NCBI GenBank assembly: GCA_022453515.1
Contig: JAJNNY010000029.1
Span: 404,433 to 468,432, forward strand
DNA: 64,000 nucleotides
Direction: 5' to 3'
Source: Astrocystis sublimbata
Taxonomy: Eukaryota > Ascomycota > Sordariomycetes > Xylariales > Xylariaceae
The notes beneath the pieces are model-generated. The model made no database searches and was not told where the DNA came from. It worked only from the letters and a program-made list of their open reading frames with translations. This document shows, piece by piece, positions 63,801 to 64,000 of this stretch. The position numbers were made by a program, and so were the translations under genes. The stretch's first letter is position 1. Each line of letters starts with the position of its first letter.

Positions 63801-64000
63801 GAGCGACCGCGTCGCCCGTCGCGACATCTTCATGTCTCTGACCATGAACATGATCTGGGAGTTCGTCTTCACCCGCTACCTGTTCGGCATGGACCGGGAA
63901 CAGCGCCAGAAGCTCAAGTCTCTTGAGAAGTTGTTGACTGACGTCGGGCCCCCTCATGCTGTCCGCCAGTGGCGCGCCATCACCCTCACCCTCCTGTCGA
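48821..64000 (+). CDS. Giant Lys/Glu-repeat protein (involucrin-repeat type, Leashin-like candidate), right copy, 5' and 3' incomplete
   Basis: Open from the hinge to 63019, intron 63020-63078 (59 nt), then on past the window end. With the tail seen in the left copy the protein exceeds 5,200 aa. No ATG suited as a start exists near the hinge, so the N-terminus lies in sequence missing here. About 27 blocks of the type KKSKKDKKKKK recur, roughly every 100-200 residues, separated by acidic Glu/Asp/Pro/Ser/Thr spacers. Two Trp-containing segments stand out among the spacers, TLWDSLMGSFK after one block and NLLSWAWKWSN nearer the C-terminal third. Further on come Thr/Pro-Gln repeats, a run of 11 Ala (about 62857-62889), then the coiled coil from 63136. 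The family annotated as involucrin repeat protein includes Leashin, which tethers Woronin bodies to the septal cortex. Large size, one late intron, repeat middle and a conserved C-terminus fit; assignment to Leashin is tentative. Confidence 0.82.
48870..64000 (+). repeat. Right arm of giant inverted repeat (continues past the window)
   Basis: The better arm: an unbroken coding frame from the hinge to the intron at 63020. The end of the window, reverse-complemented, matches 33697 onward exactly, so the palindrome is cut by the window edge rather than finished. Confidence 0.98.

Noticed and set aside
33697..64000. A large transposable element with terminal inverted repeats
   Set aside because: The inverted arms meet at the centre instead of flanking unique cargo, and there is no transposase or helicase gene and no target-site duplication visible.

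Overview
The window is genomic DNA from a filamentous ascomycete (Pezizomycotina, most likely a Sordariomycete). The evidence is short introns (51-160 nt) with GTANGT donors and CTAAC/CTGAC branch sites; a velvet regulator, a Zn2Cys6 regulator and a giant involucrin-repeat type protein; and intergenic DNA full of the palindromic TACCTAGGTA/GGTAGGTA words common in that class. Species cannot be named from the sequence.

Layout. 1-3711: gene-free DNA and the probable leader of the next gene. 3712-10245 (+): a 2,140-aa DH-BAR-SH3 RhoGEF (Tuba/DNMBP-like), three exons. 10246-15732: gene-poor, with microsatellites. 15733-17431 (+): velB, six exons, 456 aa. 19547-20149 (+): small GRGGxGN-repeat (DUF3602/PAR32-type) protein, two exons. 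21306-22805 (+): GNAT acetyltransferase, four exons. It converges on HEM12, uroporphyrinogen decarboxylase (24274-22921, -), four exons, 365 aa. HEM12 shares a divergent promoter with an intronless, probably mitochondrial orphan (24917-26989, +). 28860-31908 (+): Zn2Cys6 regulator, five exons, 882 aa.

From about 33.1 kb to the window end lies the dominant feature, a giant palindrome. A gene for a >5,200-aa Lys/Glu-rich repeat protein (possibly Leashin-like) is present twice, head to head: 48803->33113 on - and 48821->beyond 64000 on +. The arms (33697-48820 and 48870-64000) mirror each other around a 49-nt loop at 48821-48869; paired positions sum to 97697. The outer ~13 kb of the arms shows no difference where I compared it, and the left reading frame is uninterrupted there. 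The last ~1.8 kb of the left arm before the hinge carries about 20 or more differences from the right arm, mostly single-base homopolymer indels, and they get denser toward the hinge. Neither copy keeps its 5' end. This pattern fits a fold-back (hairpin) read or assembly chimera best. A genuine, very recent inverted duplication is the alternative.

The genes are ordinary eukaryotic single units rather than an operon or gene cluster: polarity signalling (RhoGEF), development and secondary metabolism (velB), haem synthesis (HEM12), a mitochondrial protein and a transcription factor. I found no transposase, CRISPR array, rRNA or tRNA gene by eye. All exon boundaries were inferred from reading frames, splice consensus and protein-family continuity.
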